From the NCBI GenBank assembly GCA_963814955.1, contig CAWFEX010000006.1, forward strand, positions 62,001-126,000: a stretch of 64,000 nt of DNA, written 5' to 3'. Position 1 is the stretch's first letter, and each line of letters begins with the position of its first letter. This DNA comes from DATCJA01 sp963814955. GTDB lineage: Bacteria > Acidobacteriota > Vicinamibacteria > Vicinamibacterales > UBA2999. A program made the translations under genes and the position numbers. Shown piece by piece: positions 59,899 to 64,000 of this stretch. The notes under the pieces were generated by a model. The model did not search any database and was not told where the DNA came from. It saw only the letters and a list, made by a program, of their open reading frames with translations.

Positions 59899-61775
59899 AG
59901 ACCGGCGTCCGTCGCGACAGGTCGAGTAAGCAGCAAGACGCGCTGCGCAACGATATTGCCGCCATCAGGGCGCGGCTCGAGGGGCTACAGAGTGTTTCGC
60001 AGGAACGGTTCGTCCCCACGGCGGAGACCGTCTGCTCTGCGCGGACCGCATTCGCCCTGTCGGAGTTCGAAACCAGCTTCCTGGTATTGGGTGCAGCGGT
60101 CGAACTCGACACAGAGATTGCTTCATTGTGCGGGCGCCTGAGCCAGCAAGACGGGTCGAGCGGCGCAAATTTCGCTCTGGCGAGCCGCACGTTTGCCGAT
60201 GCGCACTGGTCCGCGCTCCTTCCCACCGGACCACTCCGGTACTGGCGCTTGATGGACGTGGAGTCGCGGCGTGACGCACCACTCACCCACTCTCGCTTCA
60301 AGATCAGCGAACGTGCGCTGCACCATCTGCTCGGCCTGGTCTACCTGGACGAGTCGCTGCACGCGCTGCTGAGCGCCTGTCGCAGCGATCACGAGCTCTG
60401 GCCTGCGCACGAGGCAGTCGCAACCCGCATCTCACGCGCGTTGTCGACGCATCCCGACAGCGCCCTGGTCATCACCGGATGCGATGCCCGATCGCGGCGG
60501 AGCGTCGTCGCTCGTGCGTGCGGAGACCTCGAGATGCGTCTCTTCGCCCTGCGCGGCGAAGACGTGCCTGGCGACCCTGCCGAACGCGACCGGTTGGTGC
60601 GCGCGTGGATGCGTGAATCGCTTTTCTCACCCGCTGTCCTGCTCGTCGAGGGAGGAGCGGCGGCAGCCGTTACCGCGCTCGCGGATCGACTCGGAACGGC
60701 ATTCGCGGTCAGCGCGGACGACGGCGTGATTGATGGCCACCGATCATTCGTGCGCCTGCAGTTGCCCTCACCCACGGCGGATGCACGCAGGGCGCGCTGG
60801 CGCGTCGCGCTGGGAGAACGTGCCAGAACGCTCGATGGCAACATCGACGCGCTCTCTGCACAGTTCGACCTGACTCCGGGGCAGATCGACGCGGCCATCG
60901 AGAGCGCCGAGGAAGAGACACCGCGGGGATTGTGGCAAGCCAGCCGGCTGCAGGTGCGACCCGCCTTCGGTGAGTTGGCACGACGCATCGAACCGAGCGC
61001 GACGTGGGACGACCTGGTCCTGCCACCGGCGCAGACGGGCGTCCTCAAACAAGTCGCGATGCACGTGCGTCAGCGACTCAGGGTCTACGAGGATTGGGGA
61101 TTTGGCGCAAACCAGCGCGGGCTTGGCATCACTGCTCTCTTCGCCGGCGTGAGCGGCACTGGCAAGACGATGGCCGGCGAAGTCCTCGCCACCGATCTGC
61201 AGCTCGATCTGTATCGAATCGACCTGAGCCAGGTGGTCAGCAAGTACATCGGCGAGACCGAGAAGAACCTCGGTGTCGTGTTCGACGCGGCCGATGCGGG
61301 GAGCGTAATCCTGCTGTTCGACGAGGCCGACGCGCTCTTCGGCAAGCGGAGCGAAGTAAAGGACAGTCACGATCGATACGCGAACATCGAGATCAGCTAC
61401 CTGCTGCAGCGCATGGAGGAGTATCGCGGCCTCGCGATCCTGACCACGAATCAGCGCGCGGCGCTCGATAACGCGTTCCTCCGGCGGCTCCGTTTCGTCG
61501 TCGAATTCCCGTTCCCGGACGCAGCTGCCCGTGCGGAGATCTGGCGCCGTGTGTTCCCCACGATGGCGCCTGTCGAAGGGCTGGACTCGACCAAGCTGGC
61601 CAGATTGAACGTGGCGGGAGGGAACATCCGCAATATTGCGATCAATGCCGCGTTCCTCGCTGCCGACGGAGGTCGATCCGTGAGCATGAGCGACGTCCTG
61701 CAGGCCTCCCGAACGGAACTGGCGAAGATGGACAAGGCGCCCAGCGGCGCCGAAGTTCACGACTGGGTGAGATGA
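59895..61775 (+). CDS. eCIS AAA+ ATPase (Pvc15/Afp15-like)
   Basis: The 626-residue protein has an N-terminal region of about 370 residues without a known catalytic motif, then one AAA+ module with Walker A GVSGTGKT (residues 418-425), Walker B LLFDEAD (Asp476, Glu477), a sensor segment AILTTNQRAALDNAFLRRLRF and arginine finger candidates. Such ATPases are universal in eCIS loci and probably remodel or load the particle or its cargo. It is translationally coupled to the gene before (ATGA overlap) and the gene after. Confidence 0.88.
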   Translation: MKTGVRRDRSSKQQDALRNDIAAIRARLEGLQSVSQERFVPTAETVCSARTAFALSEFETSFLVLGAAVELDTEIASLCGRLSQQDGSSGANFALASRTFADAHWSALLPTGPLRYWRLMDVESRRDAPLTHSRFKISERALHHLLGLVYLDESLHALLSACRSDHELWPAHEAVATRISRALSTHPDSALVITGCDARSRRSVVARACGDLEMRLFALRGEDVPGDPAERDRLVRAWMRESLFSPAVLLVEGGAAAAVTALADRLGTAFAVSADDGVIDGHRSFVRLQLPSPTADARRARWRVALGERARTLDGNIDALSAQFDLTPGQIDAAIESAEEETPRGLWQASRLQVRPAFGELARRIEPSATWDDLVLPPAQTGVLKQVAMHVRQRLRVYEDWGFGANQRGLGITALFAGVSGTGKTMAGEVLATDLQLDLYRIDLSQVVSKYIGETEKNLGVVFDAADAGSVILLFDEADALFGKRSEVKDSHDRYANIEISYLLQRMEEYRGLAILTTNQRAALDNAFLRRLRFVVEFPFPDAAARAEIWRRVFPTMAPVEGLDSTKLARLNVAGGNIRNIAINAAFLAADGGRSVSMSDVLQASRTELAKMDKAPSGAEVHDWVR

Positions 61776-62032
61776 AGATCGAATTCGTCATCGACGAGCT
61801 CGTCCTGCACGGCTTCGATCCGCTGCAGCGATATGCGATCGCCGATTTGGTGGAAAGGGAGTTGCGGCGGCTGGCTCGCGTACACGCAGACGACCTGGTT
61901 CATCGCCGCCCCACCGACGTCGCTCGACTCGATGCGGGCTCGTTCGAGACACCGACGCGCCTTCCGGCAGCGCACACCGGCATCGGGATCGCGAACAGCG
62001 TCTTCGATGCAGTACCAGAGGCGGCGTCGTGA
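61772..62032 (+). CDS. Small eCIS-associated protein
   Basis: This 86-residue protein begins MKIEFVIDELVLHGFDPLQ and continues with a helical segment (AIADLVERELRRLARVHADD). Small proteins of this pattern lie between the ATPase gene and DUF4157 genes in eCIS loci. The function is unknown, and an adaptor between the ATPase and the cargo would be a reasonable guess. It overlaps both neighbours by a few bases. Confidence 0.6.
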   Translation: MKIEFVIDELVLHGFDPLQRYAIADLVERELRRLARVHADDLVHRRPTDVARLDAGSFETPTRLPAAHTGIGIANSVFDAVPEAAS

Positions 62033-64000
62033 GGAAGATGCATCAGCGGCCCGCCGTGCGGACGCACAAGCCGGTGCTGCCCGTCAACGAACCAGGCGAT
62101 CGGTTCGAGCAGGAAGCGGACAGAGTGGCAGACGCTGTCGTGCGCGGCGAATCGGCCGGCGCGCCAATTGCCGGCGGTCCGGGATCGACCGTCCAGAGGT
62201 CTGTCGACGCGGACGGCAGCGTTGCGTTCGCTCCCGATCTTGTCACCGACGTTCTGCAGGGCAGCGGCCAACCGCTGGACGGCTCGACACGATCGACGAT
62301 GGAAGATCGTTTGGGGTTCGATTTCAGCCGCGTCCGCATCCACACGGACGCGCAGGCCGGCGAGAGCGCGCGCGCCGTCCGGGCACGGGCGTACACGGTC
62401 GGCTCGGATGTGGTCTTCGGCGCGGGCCAATACGCGCCACTGAGTCTCGAAGGCCGGCGCCTCATCGCGCACGAGCTGACTCACGTGCGGCAGCAATCGA
62501 CGGCGCCACCGATGCTGCGCCGGTGGAACATCTTCAACGAGATCGCCGGCTGGTTCGCCGGGGACAGCTTCGATAACGCGACGTTGACGAGCTACCTCGC
62601 CGAGAGGCAGAAGGCGCGACGCATCGAGGGCCACTCCGACAGCGACAACAAGGCGCGCGCCATCGTCGCGGCCTCGAAAAAGAATCGTTCGGCGTTCAAC
62701 CTCACCCCGGCGCTCAAGGTGATTCTCATCAAGGAAATGCAGTCGGGGTTCACCGGTGATGACGATGAACGCGCGATCCTGGATCTCCTGACGAGTGCCA
62801 CCGACGAGGAGTTGACGCAGTTCTTCACGGCGGAGGGGCTCAGCGCGAAGAGCGTCGAGAGCGACTTCCACGGGAATCAGGACGATGAACTGATTGCGTT
62901 GTTCTCCGAGCGGTTCGTTGGTGGATTCGAAGCGCTCAAACGTGGAGAGGTGAAGATCAAGACCGGCCAAGAGAAGGCGGCCAGCGCTGCCCAGGCCGGC
63001 AAGGCTGCTGCGGAGGGACCACGCGCGGACTACGTCTTCATCATGGGAGAAGACTCGGCCAAAGCAAAGAAGACCAATCCTTTCTACACCGAGGCCGAGA
63101 AGTATTTCCGCATCCACTACCCGAAGGCCGAAATCATTACGCAGGAACGGACTCTCGACGGGCTGCTGTCCTTCATCGAACGCAACATCGACGCACCCAT
63201 CGGCAATCTCTTCGTCGTGTCGCACGGCAACGAAGACGGCACGTTGTCGTTCGGCCTGGACGCCGCGGATCTCGTGAAGGATCCGGAGCACCCGAAAAGC
63301 ATCCACGGCGATTCGCATCTCAGTCCCATGGAACTGAAAGAAACGCTGCACCCGAAGAGCGGCAAGAGCACGCTGCCGACGGTCAGCGGAAAGATCGACG
63401 CGAAAACCACAATCCGCATCCGTGGCTGCGATCTCGGACAGAACAAGGAGTTCGTGAACCTGATCGACGAAGCGTTCGGCGGGAAAGGCCAGGTCATAGC
63501 GTCCACACACGAGCAGGTCTACGGCACCGATGACGTGCTCGTGGCGAAGGCGCGCGCGAAAGCGAAAAAGGACATTGAGGATTCGGAACCCATGCCGCGT
63601 CCCGTCGATCGCAGCATCAAAGACAAGGCAGTTAAGAAGGCCGCGGCCGCGGCGCACGCCAAGGCGGTCAAGGAACGCCAGGCGCGAATCGCACAGAAGC
63701 TGAAGGACCAGGCGGAAGAGATCGACGCGGCCGCGGCGTTGGCAGGGTCGTACGAAGCCATGTCGGGCGTCGTCATGCAGCGGCCCGGGACGACGAAGTT
63801 CACGGAAGAGGAAGTGACTGCCGAGATCGAGCGTCGATATCAGCATCTCACCAAGAAGCAACGGGCAGATCTCGTGAAACGCGTGTTCGTCGGGCAGGCC
63901 GTGCAGAAGGAAACGTTCACGATCTTCCGTGGCAACGTACCGATCACTTCGGCGCAGGCCCTGAGCGTCTTCGGCCCCGAGCTGAGACGGGCGTCATTCG
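62029..64000 (+). CDS. eCIS DUF4157 protein with candidate clan CD cysteine peptidase region (partial, runs off window)
   Basis: The N-terminal ~160 residues form a DUF4157 domain: FEQEADRVADAVV, MEDRLGFDFSRVRIHTD and IAHELTHVRQQ with a zinc-protease-like HExxH (H148, E149, H152). DUF4157 proteins are cargo or cargo-linked proteins of eCIS. From about residue 345 a second region reads DYVFIMGEDS, GNLFVVSHGNEDG (His399-Gly400) and TTIRIRGCDLGQ (Cys467), the strand-His-Gly and strand-Cys order of clan CD peptidases (caspase, gingipain, toxin autoprocessing proteases). A long Lys/Ala/Glu-rich helix follows. The reading stays open to 64000, so the C-terminus is unseen. GTG 62029 is used because AGAGG is well placed, and ATG 62038 is possible. 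Confidence 0.8.
   Translation, partial: MRKMHQRPAVRTHKPVLPVNEPGDRFEQEADRVADAVVRGESAGAPIAGGPGSTVQRSVDADGSVAFAPDLVTDVLQGSGQPLDGSTRSTMEDRLGFDFSRVRIHTDAQAGESARAVRARAYTVGSDVVFGAGQYAPLSLEGRRLIAHELTHVRQQSTAPPMLRRWNIFNEIAGWFAGDSFDNATLTSYLAERQKARRIEGHSDSDNKARAIVAASKKNRSAFNLTPALKVILIKEMQSGFTGDDDERAILDLLTSATDEELTQFFTAEGLSAKSVESDFHGNQDDELIALFSERFVGGFEALKRGEVKIKTGQEKAASAAQAGKAAAEGPRADYVFIMGEDSAKAKKTNPFYTEAEKYFRIHYPKAEIITQERTLDGLLSFIERNIDAPIGNLFVVSHGNEDGTLSFGLDAADLVKDPEHPKSIHGDSHLSPMELKETLHPKSGKSTLPTVSGKIDAKTTIRIRGCDLGQNKEFVNLIDEAFGGKGQVIASTHEQVYGTDDVLVAKARAKAKKDIEDSEPMPRPVDRSIKDKAVKKAAAAAHAKAVKERQARIAQKLKDQAEEIDAAAALAGSYEAMSGVVMQRPGTTKFTEEEVTAEIERRYQHLTKKQRADLVKRVFVGQAVQKETFTIFRGNVPITSAQALSVFGPELRRASF

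Noticed and set aside
61900..63861. Minus-strand open frame of 653 codons at the window end
   Set aside because: It is antisense to the DUF4157 protein, which has recognisable motifs and is coupled to the eCIS operon.
55009..64000. Integrated prophage or type VI secretion system
   Set aside because: No integrase, capsid, terminase, attachment site or T6SS membrane-complex gene is present, and DUF4255, the AAA+ ATPase and DUF4157 point to an eCIS.
1..64000. tRNA, rRNA and CRISPR features
   Set aside because: Scanning by eye for T-loop-like sequences, rRNA cores and regularly spaced direct repeats gave no candidate worth reporting.

Overview
The window is GC-rich and gene-dense, with no rRNA or tRNA gene and no CRISPR array that I could find. 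It most resembles a member of Acidobacteriota, probably the Vicinamibacteria. Supporting this are three large TonB-dependent receptors with an N-terminal carboxypeptidase-regulatory-like domain, a DUF6152 gene pair, a matrixin-type metalloprotease beside a small secreted partner, and hairpin-forming intergenic repeats of a kind I associate with acidobacterial genomes. The assignment is inferred from gene content, not from a marker gene.

Layout. 1-3.9 kb: secreted metalloprotease and partner (minus). 4.1-6.5 kb: soxR, a perfect palindromic SoxR box, a divergent SDR oxidoreductase and a QueA-like protein. 6.5-16.6 kb: MFS transporter, two TonB-dependent receptors, a hydrolase-like secreted protein and an ICMT-like methyltransferase. 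17-21.5 kb: penicillin acylase, a patatin, then a second diverged copy of the acylase 3' end. 21.6-26.1 kb: Tat-exported DsrE-like protein, cbb3-type oxidase (ccoN, a CcoO fused to two cytochrome c domains, a small membrane subunit) and a TsdA-like diheme cytochrome. 26-41.6 kb: mixed accessory genes (DUF488, subtilase, DUF4136, DUF6152 pair, AmpG-like permease, FG-GAP lipoprotein, sterol-desaturase family, third TonB receptor, bicupin) with several gene remnants between them. 41.6-54.5 kb: a full nitrate assimilation locus. 55-64 kb: part of an extracellular contractile injection system (eCIS), cut by the window end.

How genes work together. In the nitrate locus a minus-strand operon encodes an outer-membrane porin, a nitrate-binding protein, a permease and two ATPases. 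The divergent plus-strand operon encodes a fused Fe-S/membrane-anchor electron donor, the nitrate reductase, NirB, NirD and a GAF-ANTAR antiterminator. Together they cover uptake, reduction to nitrite and reduction to ammonium, with a probable RNA-level regulator. In the eCIS locus sheath, tube, a zinc-ribbon protein, a disordered linker protein, a DUF4255 cap protein, an AAA+ ATPase, a small protein and a DUF4157 protein are tightly coupled. The DUF4157 protein carries a second region with a His-Gly/Gly-Cys pattern typical of clan CD cysteine peptidases, so it is a candidate effector or processing protease.

Quality caveat. About twenty single-base frame breaks interrupt otherwise continuous, conserved proteins between 1.7 and 52.9 kb (for example ccoN, nirB, nitrate reductase and all three TonB receptors). 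The two acylase copies differ by one C in short C runs exactly where each copy loses frame. These breaks look more like residual indel errors than gene decay, so such genes are annotated as single CDS spans with the break noted. The nitrate transport operon and the eCIS operon show no such breaks.
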